DNA of 64,000 bases, from positions 1 to 64,000 of the forward strand of contig NZ_JAJLQW010000001.1 of the NCBI RefSeq assembly GCF_025548535.1, written 5' to 3'. The notes beneath the pieces are model-generated. The model did not search any database. It was given only the letters and a program-made list of their open reading frames with translations, and was not told where the DNA came from. The DNA comes from Undibacterium sp. Jales W-56. Its GTDB lineage: Bacteria > Pseudomonadota > Gammaproteobacteria > Burkholderiales > Burkholderiaceae_D. Shown here one piece after another: positions 9,269 to 17,899 of this stretch. Position numbers and translations under genes: made by a program. The number at the start of each line of letters is the position of its first letter. Position 1 is the first letter of the stretch.

Positions 9269-9700
9269 ATGGAATTAAATACAATCCAGCCAGCAGATGG
9301 CGCAAAACACTACAAACGTCGTGTCGGTCGCGGCATCGGTTCTGGTTTAGGTAAGACAGCAGGCCGTGGTCACAAAGGTCAAAAGTCTCGTTCAGGCGGT
9401 TTTCATAAAGTCGGTTTCGAGGGCGGTCAGATGCCTTTGCAACGTCGTTTGCCTAAGCGTGGTTTTAAATCATTGGCAACGCCATACAAAGCAGAAGTTC
9501 GTTTGACAGATCTGGAAAATTTGCCAGTAACTGAAATCGACATTCTGGCCTTGAAACAAGCTGGTGTAGTGTCTGAATTGGCGCGCGTAGTTCGCGTGAT
9601 CCTGGCAGGCACAATCACTAAAAAAGTAACTTTGAACGGTTTGATCGCTACTAAAGGCGCTAAAGCTGCAATCGAAGCTGCTGGCGGCTCAGTCGCTTAA
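9269..9700 (+). CDS. rplO: 50S ribosomal protein L15 (uL15)
   Basis: L15 is a late assembly protein with a long basic N-terminal extension. The start at ATG 9269 ([18 protein letters not shown]) gives 143 aa; the longer frame from 9230 overlaps rpmD and is not supported. [20 protein letters not shown] and the [17 protein letters not shown] segment are diagnostic. secY follows after 24 nt. Confidence 0.97.
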   Translation: MELNTIQPADGAKHYKRRVGRGIGSGLGKTAGRGHKGQKSRSGGFHKVGFEGGQMPLQRRLPKRGFKSLATPYKAEVRLTDLENLPVTEIDILALKQAGVVSELARVVRVILAGTITKKVTLNGLIATKGAKAAIEAAGGSVA

Positions 9701-9724
9701 TCAGTGCTGACACTGGAGCAATAA

Positions 9725-11062
9725 TTGGCAACATCTCCACAACAAGCTAAAAGTGCCGCCAGTGGTTTTCCTTGGGGAAGACTGTGGTTTTTGCTGGGGG
9801 CATTAGTTGTATACAGGATAGGTGCGCACATACCGGTTCCAGGCATTGATCCAAATGCGTTGGCAGAACTGTTTAAACAAAACCAAGGCGGTATCTTGGG
9901 GATGTTTAATATGTTTTCCGGTGGCGCCTTGTCGCGATTCGCTGTGCTTGCGCTGGGAATTACACCGTATATTTCTGCATCGATCATTATGCAGTTAATG
10001 TCGATAGTCTCGCCTCAACTGGAAGCCTTGAAAAAAGAAGGCGAATCCGGTCGTCGTAAGATTACCCAATATACGCGTTATGGAACCTTGTTGCTCGCTA
10101 CATTGCAGGCTTATTTCATTGCGTTTGGCCTGGAAGCTCAGCCGGGACTGGTGATTGATCCGGGTGTCGCTTTTCGCTTCACTACGACAGTAACCCTGGT
10201 CACCGGAACCATGTTTTTAATGTGGTTGGGTGAGCAAATTACTGAGCGTGGTTTGGGCAATGGTATTTCGATCATCATTTTTGCAGGTATTGCAGCAGGC
10301 TTGCCAAATGCCTTGGCTGGTTTGTTTGAGCTGGTTCGTACTGGTTCTATGCATTCAGTCTCTGCATTGTTGATTTGTTTGATTGTTGCTGCAGTCACCT
10401 TCTTTGTCGTATTCGTAGAGCGTGGCCAGCGTAAGATTTTGGTCAATTACGCGAAACGCCAGGTTGGAAATAAAGTATATGGCGGGCAAAGCAGTCACTT
10501 GCCCTTGAAGTTGAATATGGCTGGTGTGATCCCACCGATCTTCGCTTCTTCGATTATCTTGTTCCCAGCGACGATTACAAGTTGGTTTACCAAAGGTATG
10601 GAATCTTCAGATAGCGGTTTTATCCGTTTCCTGAAGGACTTGTCCGCATCGATGGCTCCAGGCGAACCGATTCATGCTTTGTTATACGCCGTTGCAATTA
10701 TTTTCTTCTGTTTTTTCTATACTGCTTTAGTTTTTAATAGCAAAGAAACTGCAGATAACTTGAAAAAGAGCGGTGCATTTGTTCCAGGTATTCGTCCAGG
10801 CGATCAGACAGCGCGATACATCGATAAGATCTTGATGCGTTTGACGTTGGCGGGTGCGGTCTACATTACTTCGGTTTGTTTATTGCCTGAGTTTTTGGTA
10901 GCCCATTGGAAGGTTCCATTCTATTTCGGCGGTACATCATTATTGATTATCGTGGTAGTGACGATGGACTTCATGGCGCAGGTGCAAAACTACGTGATGT
11001 CACAGCAATACGAATCGCTTCTTCGTAAAGCAAATTTCAAGGGTGGCATACCGTCAAGGTAG
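9725..11062 (+). CDS. secY: Preprotein translocase subunit SecY
   Basis: SecY is the channel subunit of the SecYEG translocon in the inner membrane. The 445-aa protein shows about ten hydrophobic segments, the plug-proximal region [12 protein letters not shown] (about residues 79-90) and the C-terminal cytosolic loops around [16 protein letters not shown]. It starts at TTG 9725: GGAG at 9715-9718 is six bases upstream and no ATG is available before conserved residues. A rare start codon in an abundant cluster may keep its level below the ribosomal proteins (inference). Confidence 0.97.
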   Translation: MATSPQQAKSAASGFPWGRLWFLLGALVVYRIGAHIPVPGIDPNALAELFKQNQGGILGMFNMFSGGALSRFAVLALGITPYISASIIMQLMSIVSPQLEALKKEGESGRRKITQYTRYGTLLLATLQAYFIAFGLEAQPGLVIDPGVAFRFTTTVTLVTGTMFLMWLGEQITERGLGNGISIIIFAGIAAGLPNALAGLFELVRTGSMHSVSALLICLIVAAVTFFVVFVERGQRKILVNYAKRQVGNKVYGGQSSHLPLKLNMAGVIPPIFASSIILFPATITSWFTKGMESSDSGFIRFLKDLSASMAPGEPIHALLYAVAIIFFCFFYTALVFNSKETADNLKKSGAFVPGIRPGDQTARYIDKILMRLTLAGAVYITSVCLLPEFLVAHWKVPFYFGGTSLLIIVVVTMDFMAQVQNYVMSQQYESLLRKANFKGGIPSR

Positions 11063-11085
11063 CACTCAGAGGAACAGCAGACCGA

Positions 11086-11304
11086 ATGGCAAAAGACGAC
11101 GTTATACAGATGCAGGGTGAGATTCTTGAGAATCTTCCAAATGCAACATTTCGAGTTAAGTTGGAAAACGGGCATATTGTACTAGGCCATATTTCTGGGA
11201 AAATGCGTATGAACTATATCCGCATTTTGCCAGGCGATAAGGTGACAGTGGAATTGACGCCTTATGATTTGAGCCGGGCGCGAATAGTGTTCCGTACTAA
11301 GTAA
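11086..11304 (+). CDS. infA: Translation initiation factor IF-1
   Basis: IF-1 occupies the A site of the 30S subunit during initiation. The 72-aa OB-fold protein ([37 protein letters not shown]) is full length. Its place between secY and rpmJ differs from E. coli but is normal in betaproteobacteria. Confidence 0.97.
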   Translation: MAKDDVIQMQGEILENLPNATFRVKLENGHIVLGHISGKMRMNYIRILPGDKVTVELTPYDLSRARIVFRTK

Positions 11305-11331
11305 CCAAGTAAAGAAGGAAGAGGGCAAAAA

Positions 11332-11445
11332 ATGAAAGTTCTCGCATCAGTTAAGCGGATTTGCCGCAATTGCAAGATCATCAAACGCAAAGGTGTAGTT
11401 CGTGTAATTTGCACAGAACCACGCCATAAACAGCGTCAAGGTTAA
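11332..11445 (+). CDS. rpmJ: 50S ribosomal protein L36 (bL36), zinc-binding form
   Basis: This 37-aa gene is read from ATG 11332 ([20 protein letters not shown]) to TAA at 11443-11445. Two Cys of a CxxC pair, a third Cys and a His in PRHKQ form the usual zinc site. GGAAGAGGG lies upstream of the ATG. It sits 27 nt after infA and 26 nt before rpsM, so it is co-transcribed. Confidence 0.95.
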   Translation: MKVLASVKRICRNCKIIKRKGVVRVICTEPRHKQRQG

Positions 11446-11471
11446 TTCAGGTTATTGACGAGGAATAACGA

Positions 11472-11837
11472 ATGGCACGTATCGCAGGGGTTAATATCCC
11501 AAATCATCAGCATACCGTAATCGGCTTAACAGCTATCTATGGTATTGGCCGCCCACGCGCAGAAGACATCTGCGCCGCTACCGGTGTTTTAACTAATAAA
11601 AAAGTTAAAGATCTGGACGACAACGAACTGGAAAAACTCCGTGACGAAATTGCAAAATTCGTCGTAGAGGGCGACCTGCGTCGTGAACTCTCGATGAACA
11701 TCAAGCGTTTGATGGACTTAGGTTGCTACCGCGGCCTGCGTCATCGTAAGGGCTTGCCTTGCCGTGGTCAACGTACACGTACGAATGCTCGTACACGTAA
11801 GGGCCCACGTAAAGCAGCGCAATCTTTGAAGAAATAA
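11472..11837 (+). CDS. rpsM: 30S ribosomal protein S13 (uS13)
   Basis: S13 bridges to the 50S subunit and contacts P-site tRNA. The 121-aa protein begins [20 protein letters not shown] and contains the C-terminal [20 protein letters not shown], standard for the family. It opens the alpha segment; in E. coli, S4 represses at the leader of this gene, but here only 26 nt precede it after rpmJ, so any such control would have to lie elsewhere. Confidence 0.97.
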   Translation: MARIAGVNIPNHQHTVIGLTAIYGIGRPRAEDICAATGVLTNKKVKDLDDNELEKLRDEIAKFVVEGDLRRELSMNIKRLMDLGCYRGLRHRKGLPCRGQRTRTNARTRKGPRKAAQSLKK

Positions 11838-11865
11838 TCTAGGCAACTAGATTCAAGGAAATATT

Positions 11866-12270
11866 ATGGCAAAAGCACAAAATAACGCAGCCGCAGCCCG
11901 CGCTCGTAAAAAAGTTAAAAAGAACGTCGCCGAGGGCATCGCTCACGTACACGCTTCTTTTAACAACACCATCATCACGATCACTGATCGTCAAGGCAAT
12001 GCGCTGTCATGGGCAACTGCTGGTGGTGCGGGTTTCAAGGGCTCGCGCAAATCTACACCGTTTGCAGCGCAGGTTGCAGCAGAAGCAGCTGGTAAAGTTG
12101 CGGTGGAATGCGGCATCAAAAATCTGGAAGTTCGCATCAAGGGCCCAGGCCCAGGTCGTGAATCTTCAGTGCGCGCTTTGAATAATCTGGGCATCAAAAT
12201 TTCCCTGATCCAAGACGTGACTCCAGTTCCGCATAACGGCTGCCGCCCTCCAAAGCGTCGTCGTATCTAA
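11866..12270 (+). CDS. rpsK: 30S ribosomal protein S11 (uS11)
   Basis: S11 lies on the 30S platform near the mRNA exit. The 134-aa product has [20 protein letters not shown] and [18 protein letters not shown], both diagnostic, and ends in PPKRRRI. It is followed not by rpsD directly but by a 188-bp spacer with a terminator-like structure. Confidence 0.97.
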   Translation: MAKAQNNAAAARARKKVKKNVAEGIAHVHASFNNTIITITDRQGNALSWATAGGAGFKGSRKSTPFAAQVAAEAAGKVAVECGIKNLEVRIKGPGPGRESSVRALNNLGIKISLIQDVTPVPHNGCRPPKRRRI

Positions 12271-12299
12271 GAATCGTCGTAGTTTAACGATGACTAGCT

Positions 12300-12352
12300 T
12301 TCTAACGGTTTTACCGTTAGAATACAGCCCGCCAATCCTATTGGTGGGTTTT
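12300..12352 (+). terminator. Tandem hairpins with U-tract after rpsK
   Basis: Two stems follow one another: 12300-12309 with 12313-12322 (10 bp, 3-nt loop), and 12328-12336 with 12340-12348 (9 bp, one G-U). The second is directly followed by TTTT. This looks like an intrinsic terminator or attenuator between rpsK and rpsD. A weaker 7-bp hairpin (12412-12418 with 12425-12431) lies in the rpsD leader. Confidence 0.7.
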
Positions 12353-12458
12353 GTGTTGTATTCATTATTTATTAAGACCACCGTCTGATAGCAGGTAGAT
12401 CAGACTAGCGCAGCGGAGTAATGTCTCCGCTCTGCGTCATTCAACAAAGGAAATTATC

Positions 12459-13082
12459 GTGGCACGTTATATCGGACCAAAAGCAAAATTATCCCGTCGC
12501 GAAGGCACGGATCTGTTTCTGAAAAGCGCACGCCGCTCTTTGGATTCAAAATGCAAATTAGATGCAAAGCCAGGTCAACACGGTCGCACTTCAGGTGCTC
12601 GTACCTCTGACTTCGGTAATCAATTGCGTGAAAAGCAAAAAGTTAAACGTATGTACGGTATTCTGGAACGTCAATTCCGCCGCTACTTTGCAGAAGCTGA
12701 TCGTCAAAAAGGCAATACCGGCGAAACTCTGCTGAAGCTGCTCGAATCGCGTCTGGACAACGTCGCTTACCGTATGGGTTTCGGCTCTACACGTGCAGAA
12801 GCGCGTCAATTGGTCAGCCACAAGGCATTCACAGTCAATAATGTGGTGGTGAACATTGCTTCTTACCAGGTTAAAGCCGGTGACGTTGTTGCCGTTCGTG
12901 AAAAATCGAAAAAGCAAGTACGTATCGTTGAAGCTCTGTCTTTGGCAGAACAAACTGGCATGCCTTCTTGGGTTGCTGTCGATCCTAAGAAAATGGAAGG
13001 TACTTTCAAGTCCATGCCAGATCGTAGTGATATCGCTCACGATGTCAACGAATCTCTGATCGTTGAATTGTACTCACGTTAA
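12459..13082 (+). CDS. rpsD: 30S ribosomal protein S4 (uS4)
   Basis: S4 nucleates 30S assembly and in E. coli represses the alpha operon. The 207-aa protein begins [20 protein letters not shown] and carries the S4 RNA-binding domain ([20 protein letters not shown], about residues 95-115). It starts at GTG 12459 with AAGGAA a few bases before. A terminator-like spacer precedes it and a strong terminator follows, so its expression can be set separately from rpsK and rpoA. Confidence 0.97.
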   Translation: MARYIGPKAKLSRREGTDLFLKSARRSLDSKCKLDAKPGQHGRTSGARTSDFGNQLREKQKVKRMYGILERQFRRYFAEADRQKGNTGETLLKLLESRLDNVAYRMGFGSTRAEARQLVSHKAFTVNNVVVNIASYQVKAGDVVAVREKSKKQVRIVEALSLAEQTGMPSWVAVDPKKMEGTFKSMPDRSDIAHDVNESLIVELYSR

Positions 13083-13097
13083 TATTCAAGTTTCACC

Positions 13098-13129
13098 GCC
13101 TGCCTATTTTTTGATAGGCAGGCTTTTTT
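13098..13129 (+). terminator. Intrinsic terminator after rpsD
   Basis: A 10-bp stem (13098-13107 with 13114-13123) is followed by six T. It is a textbook terminator inside the alpha segment, 60 nt before rpoA. It must be partial, antiterminated, or bypassed by a promoter in the short rpsD-rpoA gap that I could not identify. Confidence 0.85.
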
Positions 13130-13188
13130 CTTTAATGCCATCAGCCTTATCGACGTAACGAGTCGAGGGTATTGAAAAGGACATTGTT

Positions 13189-14166
13189 ATGCAAAACAAT
13201 CTGTTGAAGCCACGTATTATCGACGTGGAAATGCTGGGTGCCGGTCACGCTAAAGTCGTGATGGAGCCATTTGAACGTGGCTACGGTCACACACTGGGTA
13301 ACGCTCTGCGCCGCGTGCTGTTGTCTTCCATGGTTGGCTATGCGCCAACGGAAGTGACTATTGCCGGTATCGTTCATGAATATTCATCATTGGATGGCGT
13401 TCAGGAAGACGTTGTCGATATTTTGTTGAACTTGAAAGGGATTGTTTTCAAGTTGCATAACCGTGATGAAGTTACGCTGACATTAAAGAAAGATGGCGAA
13501 GGCGCCGTATTGGCTTCCGATATCGATTTGCCGCACGACGTAGAACTAATCAATCCGGATCACGTGATTGCGAACCTGACTGCCGGCGGTAAGCTGGACA
13601 TGCAGATCAAGGTCGAAAAAGGCCGCGGCTATGTGCCGGGTAACGTTCGTCGCTTGTCTGAAGATGCCAACAAAACCATAGGCCGTATGATTCTGGATGC
13701 GTCTTTCTCTCCAGTTCGCCGTGTGTCCTATTCCGTTGAATCTGCGCGTGTAGAACAGCGTACGGATCTGGATAAATTGGTCATCAATATCGAAACCAAT
13801 GGCGTGATCACACCTGAAGAAGCGATTCGTCAGTCTGCACGTGTCTTGGTTGATCAATTGAATGTATTCGCAGCTCTGGAAGGTACGGAAGCCGCTGCTG
13901 AAGCGCCATCACGTGCACCAGCAGTCGATCCGGTTCTGTTGCGTCCAGTCGATGATCTGGAGTTGACAGTACGTTCTGCCAACTGCCTGAAAGCAGAAAA
14001 TATTTACTACATTGGTGATTTGATCCAGCGTAGCGAAAACGAATTGTTGAAGACGCCAAATCTGGGTCGCAAATCTTTGAACGAAATCAAAGAAGTGCTG
14101 GCTTCCCGCGGTTTGTCTTTGGGCATGAAGTTGGAAAACTGGCCACCTGCTGGCCTGGAAAAATAA
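13189..14166 (+). CDS. rpoA: RNA polymerase subunit alpha
   Basis: RpoA dimerises to nucleate core RNA polymerase; its C-terminal domain binds UP elements and activators. The 325-aa protein has the N-terminal domain with [19 protein letters not shown] (about residues 30-48) and the alpha-CTD with [20 protein letters not shown] followed by [25 protein letters not shown] precedes the ATG. A terminator upstream and a hairpin downstream isolate it partly from rpsD and rplQ. Confidence 0.98.
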   Translation: MQNNLLKPRIIDVEMLGAGHAKVVMEPFERGYGHTLGNALRRVLLSSMVGYAPTEVTIAGIVHEYSSLDGVQEDVVDILLNLKGIVFKLHNRDEVTLTLKKDGEGAVLASDIDLPHDVELINPDHVIANLTAGGKLDMQIKVEKGRGYVPGNVRRLSEDANKTIGRMILDASFSPVRRVSYSVESARVEQRTDLDKLVINIETNGVITPEEAIRQSARVLVDQLNVFAALEGTEAAAEAPSRAPAVDPVLLRPVDDLELTVRSANCLKAENIYYIGDLIQRSENELLKTPNLGRKSLNEIKEVLASRGLSLGMKLENWPPAGLEK

Positions 14167-14175
14167 TTTGTTATA

Positions 14176-14205
14176 TTGCCCGGATAATGAGAGTTATCCG
14201 GGCAA
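14176..14205 (+). other. Strong hairpin between rpoA and rplQ
   Basis: A perfect 12-bp stem (14176-14187 with 14194-14205) with a 6-nt loop starts 9 nt after the rpoA stop. There is no U-tract, so it may be an mRNA stabiliser or processing site rather than a terminator. The rest of the 176-bp gap shows no clear promoter. Confidence 0.65.
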
Positions 14206-14342
14206 CTAATAAATCAGTAGTAACCTAGCAGTACCTGAGTAGTTCTGGTTGTCGTTCGTAATACCAAGCAATTACCGGCCCGCGCTGTGACATGCAGTGA
14301 TAGAAGAGCTGGAATTAATTTAAAAATCTGAAAGGAAATATC

Positions 14343-14738
14343 ATGCGTCATCGTCACGGCTTACGTAAGCTGAATCGTACCTCTTCCCACCGTCTGGCTA
14401 TGCTGCGCAACATGACAGTATCGTTGCTGCGTCACGAAGCTATCAAAACAACCTTGCCAAAAGCAAAAGAATTGCGCCGTGTTATCGAGCCGATTCTGAC
14501 TTTGGGTAAAACAGACACACTGGCTAACAAGCGTCTGGCTTTCTCCCGTTTGCGCGATCGCGAAATGGTCCTGAAACTGTTCGCTGAACTCGGCCCGCGT
14601 TACGCAAATCGTAACGGCGGTTATCTGCGTATTTTGAAAATGGGTTTCCGCGTTGGCGACAATGCACCTATGGCCTACGTAGAATTGTTGGATCGTCCAG
14701 AAGTTACTGATGTCGATGCAGCGCCAACAGCAGAGTAA
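14343..14738 (+). CDS. rplQ: 50S ribosomal protein L17 (bL17)
   Basis: L17 is at the tunnel exit and ends the alpha segment. The 131-aa protein starts [20 protein letters not shown] and includes [13 protein letters not shown] and [18 protein letters not shown], all typical. An AAGGAA site precedes the ATG. It is followed by the terminator that closes the ribosomal cluster. Confidence 0.97.
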   Translation: MRHRHGLRKLNRTSSHRLAMLRNMTVSLLRHEAIKTTLPKAKELRRVIEPILTLGKTDTLANKRLAFSRLRDREMVLKLFAELGPRYANRNGGYLRILKMGFRVGDNAPMAYVELLDRPEVTDVDAAPTAE

Positions 14739-14763
14739 TCTGTGCTGGTCATGTAGTCTCAAT

Positions 14764-14791
14764 AAAAAGCCAGGCATTGCCTGGCTTTTTT
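14764..14791 (+). terminator. Terminator closing the ribosomal cluster
   Basis: A 12-bp stem (14764-14775 with 14779-14790) with a 3-nt loop and a run of six T (14786-14791). It separates rplQ from cutA. Confidence 0.9.
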
Positions 14792-14872
14792 GCATCTTGG
14801 CCTAGGCCAGACGTTACTGAGCAGACCTTGCTAAAATAGTGGATCACACCATTTCAGTTTGAGCGAACAAGC

Positions 14873-15196
14873 ATGGATAATTTTTTGCTGGTCATGACGA
14901 ATGTGCCGGATGAATCCATTGCACAAGCGATCATTCAGGCTGTCTTGGAAAAGAAATTGGCTGCTTGTGTGAACGTACTGCCGGCGGTGCGGTCTTTCTA
15001 TAGCTGGAACGGGACGCCGCAGCTGGCGACGGAAATCGCTTTACTGATCAAGACCACGGAAGCAAAATATATTGCATTACAGGCTCTTATCCAGAGCATT
15101 CATCCATACGACGTACCAGAAATTATCGGCATTCCCATCGCGCAAGGCTTACCGGCTTATCTGCAGTGGGTTCTCCAGGAAACAGGATCTGCATGA
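14873..15196 (+). CDS. cutA: Divalent-cation tolerance protein CutA
   Basis: CutA is a trimeric, ferredoxin-like-fold protein linked genetically to copper tolerance; its biochemical role is still unclear. The 107-aa product has the family stretches LVMTNVPDESIAQAIIQAVL, KKLAACVNVLPAVRSFYSW and a C-terminal YDVPEIIGIPI. Its stop overlaps the dsbD start by 4 nt. The same cutA-dsbD pairing occurs in E. coli, where dsbD was also named cutA2. Confidence 0.95.
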   Translation: MDNFLLVMTNVPDESIAQAIIQAVLEKKLAACVNVLPAVRSFYSWNGTPQLATEIALLIKTTEAKYIALQALIQSIHPYDVPEIIGIPIAQGLPAYLQWVLQETGSA

Positions 15197-17007
15197 AGAC
15201 TTTTACTATCCATTCTCAAGGTGGTTTTTTAAACTGGTTTGCAATGCTTGGCAGCCGATTGAGCACTTGTCTGACCTTGCTCATTTTACTGTCCGCGGCA
15301 ATCGCATCGATAAGCAGGGCCGAGGATTTTTTAGATCCTGAGCTCGCGTTTAAAGTCAGTGCCAAGATGAGCGAGCCTGGGGTTGCCGAAGTTAGTTTCC
15401 AGATCGCCGACGGTTATTATTTATATCGCGAACGACTAAAATTTGCCTCTCAGGATGGCAAGCTGGGCGAGCCGGTGCTGCCTAAAGGTAAAGTCAAATT
15501 TGACGAGACATTTCAAAAAGAAGTGGAAACCTATCGCACAGCGGCAGTGGTTAAGATTCCAGTGCAGGCGTCCGGCGACTTCAGCTTGAAGGTGACCAGC
15601 CAGGGTTGTGCTGATCAAGGTCTGTGCTATCCACCGCAAGAGGCGGTATTTAAACTGGCGATTACCGATGCCCCTGCTAAAACCAATGGCGGCGGCGTTA
15701 AGCCTGCGGTCGATAGCGGTACAGGTTCTGCCGGCTCCGATACGGAAATCTACAGCATCAGTGCCGCCTTAAAGAGCGGCAAATTAATCGTTATTTTGCC
15801 TTTGTTTTTCTTGCTCGGATTAGGCTTGTCATTCACGCCTTGTGTGCTGCCTATGGTGCCTATCCTGTCGTTCATTATTGTCGGCGAAGGCACGTCGGTA
15901 CGTCGCAGCCGGGGTTTCCTGCTGTCGATGATGTATTCGCTTGGCATGGCGCTGGTCTACACCGCTTTGGGTGTGACTGCCGGATTGCTGGGAGAAGGCT
16001 TGGCGGCAACATTGCAAAATCCCTGGGTACTCGGCGCATTCGCTTTGCTGATGGTGATCTTGTCGCTGGCGATGTTTGGGGTTTATCAGTTGCAAGTACC
16101 GGCTGCTTTACAAACCAAATTGACGACGGCATCCGACGGGCTGCGCAATGGTAAATTGATCGGCGTGTTTTTAATGGGATCGATCTCCGCGCTCATCGTC
16201 GGGCCTTGTGTGGCTGCCCCCTTAGCCGGTGCCCTGGTGTATATCAGCCAGACGCGCGACGTCCTGGTGGGCGGTTCTGCCTTGTTTGCGATGGCAATCG
16301 GCATGAGCGTTCCTCTATTGCTGGTCGGCTTGTCCGCTGGCAGTTTGCTGCCACGTGCAGGCGCCTGGATGGAGAGCATCAAGCGCTTCTTCGGCGTCCT
16401 GATGCTGGCGATGGCGATCTGGATGGTGTCGCCAGTTATCCCGGTCTGGACGCAAATGGCAGCATGGGCAATATTGCTGATCAGCTACGCGCTTTATCTG
16501 TTGTTCTTGCATAAAGGAAATTTGTATTCCAAAACCTTTGCGATCATCTTTGTCTTAGCCGGTGCCGCACAATTAACCGGCGCACTGACGGGTGGGCGCG
16601 ATGTGTTTGCTCCTTTAGCGCATTTAACCGGCGGGCAAAAACACGGTGTTGCTTTCACCCGGATTCGCTCGCTTGCCGAGTTGGATGCTGCCATCGCTCA
16701 ATCGAAGGGCAAAACCGCCTTACTCGACTTCTATGCAGACTGGTGCGTCTCATGCAAGGAAATGGAAAAACTGACCTTCACCGACGATAAAGTCAGGGCG
16801 CAAATGGAGCAAATGTTGTTGCTGCAGGTGGATGTAACTGCTAACAATGCCGACGACAAAGCCTTGTTGAAACGCTTTCATTTGTTTGGCCCGCCAGGGA
16901 TTGTCTTCTTCAATAGACGCGGCGAAGAAATGACTAACGGGCGTGTGATTGGCTATCAGAATGCCGAGAAATTTTTGACATCCTTGGGCCTCGTTAATGT
17001 GAAGTAA
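15193..17007 (+). CDS. dsbD: Thiol:disulfide interchange protein DsbD
   Basis: DsbD passes electrons from cytoplasmic thioredoxin across the inner membrane to periplasmic DsbC/DsbG and cytochrome c maturation factors. The start is ATG 15193, which overlaps the cutA stop and gives 604 aa with a signal peptide (about residues 20-43). All three redox modules are present: the alpha domain with Cys139 and Cys145, the membrane domain with Cys217 (TPCVLPM) and Cys339 (GPCVAAP), and the C-terminal thioredoxin domain with WCVSC (Cys518, Cys521). The cytochrome c4-ResB-CcsA genes 10 kb downstream are likely clients. Confidence 0.96.
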   Translation: MKTFTIHSQGGFLNWFAMLGSRLSTCLTLLILLSAAIASISRAEDFLDPELAFKVSAKMSEPGVAEVSFQIADGYYLYRERLKFASQDGKLGEPVLPKGKVKFDETFQKEVETYRTAAVVKIPVQASGDFSLKVTSQGCADQGLCYPPQEAVFKLAITDAPAKTNGGGVKPAVDSGTGSAGSDTEIYSISAALKSGKLIVILPLFFLLGLGLSFTPCVLPMVPILSFIIVGEGTSVRRSRGFLLSMMYSLGMALVYTALGVTAGLLGEGLAATLQNPWVLGAFALLMVILSLAMFGVYQLQVPAALQTKLTTASDGLRNGKLIGVFLMGSISALIVGPCVAAPLAGALVYISQTRDVLVGGSALFAMAIGMSVPLLLVGLSAGSLLPRAGAWMESIKRFFGVLMLAMAIWMVSPVIPVWTQMAAWAILLISYALYLLFLHKGNLYSKTFAIIFVLAGAAQLTGALTGGRDVFAPLAHLTGGQKHGVAFTRIRSLAELDAAIAQSKGKTALLDFYADWCVSCKEMEKLTFTDDKVRAQMEQMLLLQVDVTANNADDKALLKRFHLFGPPGIVFFNRRGEEMTNGRVIGYQNAEKFLTSLGLVNVK

Positions 17008-17075
17008 GGTGGAGTAAGGCCGGGTAAGGCGACAACATATACCGGTCACGGTATAAGCAATCAACTTCTCTGTCC

Positions 17076-17104
17076 TTGAATCTATTACTGATGCGGCCTA
17101 TAGT
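17076..17104 (+). promoter_or_regulatory. Promoter of the peroxiredoxin gene
   Basis: TTGAAT (17076-17081), a 17-nt spacer and TATAGT (17099-17104), placing the transcript start about 28 nt before the coding start. A small palindrome (17038-17043 with 17050-17055) lies upstream; I cannot assign a regulator to it. Confidence 0.6.
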
Positions 17105-17137
17105 TTTTATCTCAAACTTTTTTGATTGGAGAAAAAC

Positions 17138-17776
17138 ATGACTCTACGTTTAGGTGATATTGCTCCTGATTTCGAACAGGATTCTTCGATAGGCAAATTG
17201 AATTTTCATGCTTGGGCAGGTGATTCCTGGGTCGTGCTTTTTTCCCATCCTGCCGATTTCACGCCGGTCTGCACTACGGAGTTAGGCTTGACGGCCAAAT
17301 TGAAACCCGAATTTGATAAGCGTCATGTCAAGGCGATTGCACTTTCGGTCGATCCGGCCGAAAAGCACCTGCAATGGATCAGCGATATCGAAGATACGCA
17401 AAAGACCGTGGTCGGCTTCCCCATCATCGCCGATGCCGATCGCAAGGTTTCGCAACTATACGACATGATCCACCCGAATCAATCGGAAACCATGACCGTG
17501 CGTTCGCTGTTCGTCATCGACCCCAAGAAAAAAGTGCGCCTGACTATCACTTATCCGATGAGCACCGGCCGCAATTTCGATGAAGTTTTGCGTGTGATCG
17601 ATGCCTTGCAACTGACCGATGGCTATACGGTAGCCACGCCAGGCAACTGGCGCGATGGCGACGATGTGATCATCCCGCTGACGATACAAGATCCTGATCA
17701 GATCAAGCAGAAGTATCCGAAAGGCTTTACAGCGCCGCGTCCGTATTTGCGCATGACACCGCAGCCGAATAAATAA
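17138..17776 (+). CDS. 1-Cys peroxiredoxin (Prx6 type)
   Basis: Peroxiredoxins reduce peroxides through an active-site cysteine. The 212-aa protein has the Prx motif PVCTTE with Cys45 as the only cysteine, so it must use an external resolving thiol. The long C-terminal domain after residue 165 (GNWRDGDDVIIPLTIQD, KGFTAPRPYLRMTPQ) is characteristic of the Prx6 subfamily. ATG 17138 has GGAG six bases upstream; the in-frame TTG at 17126 overlaps that site. It is monocistronic, with its own promoter and terminator. Confidence 0.95.
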   Translation: MTLRLGDIAPDFEQDSSIGKLNFHAWAGDSWVVLFSHPADFTPVCTTELGLTAKLKPEFDKRHVKAIALSVDPAEKHLQWISDIEDTQKTVVGFPIIADADRKVSQLYDMIHPNQSETMTVRSLFVIDPKKKVRLTITYPMSTGRNFDEVLRVIDALQLTDGYTVATPGNWRDGDDVIIPLTIQDPDQIKQKYPKGFTAPRPYLRMTPQPNK

Positions 17777-17803
17777 TCACTACAACTTTTGATCGTATAA
17801 AGG

Positions 17804-17831
17804 CGCCCCGTCATGACGGGGCGTTTTTTTT
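17804..17831 (+). terminator. Terminator of the peroxiredoxin gene
   Basis: A perfect GC-rich palindrome (17804-17813 with 17814-17823) that folds with a 7-bp stem and 6-nt loop, followed by eight T. The T-run lies only on the plus strand, so it serves the peroxiredoxin gene and not sbcB. Confidence 0.92.
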
Positions 17832-17899
17832 ATCTGGACGGTGTTGCTGTTTGCCAGTGAAACCGTTATTTAGCGGAATGTTATGTTTGCCCGGTCCGG

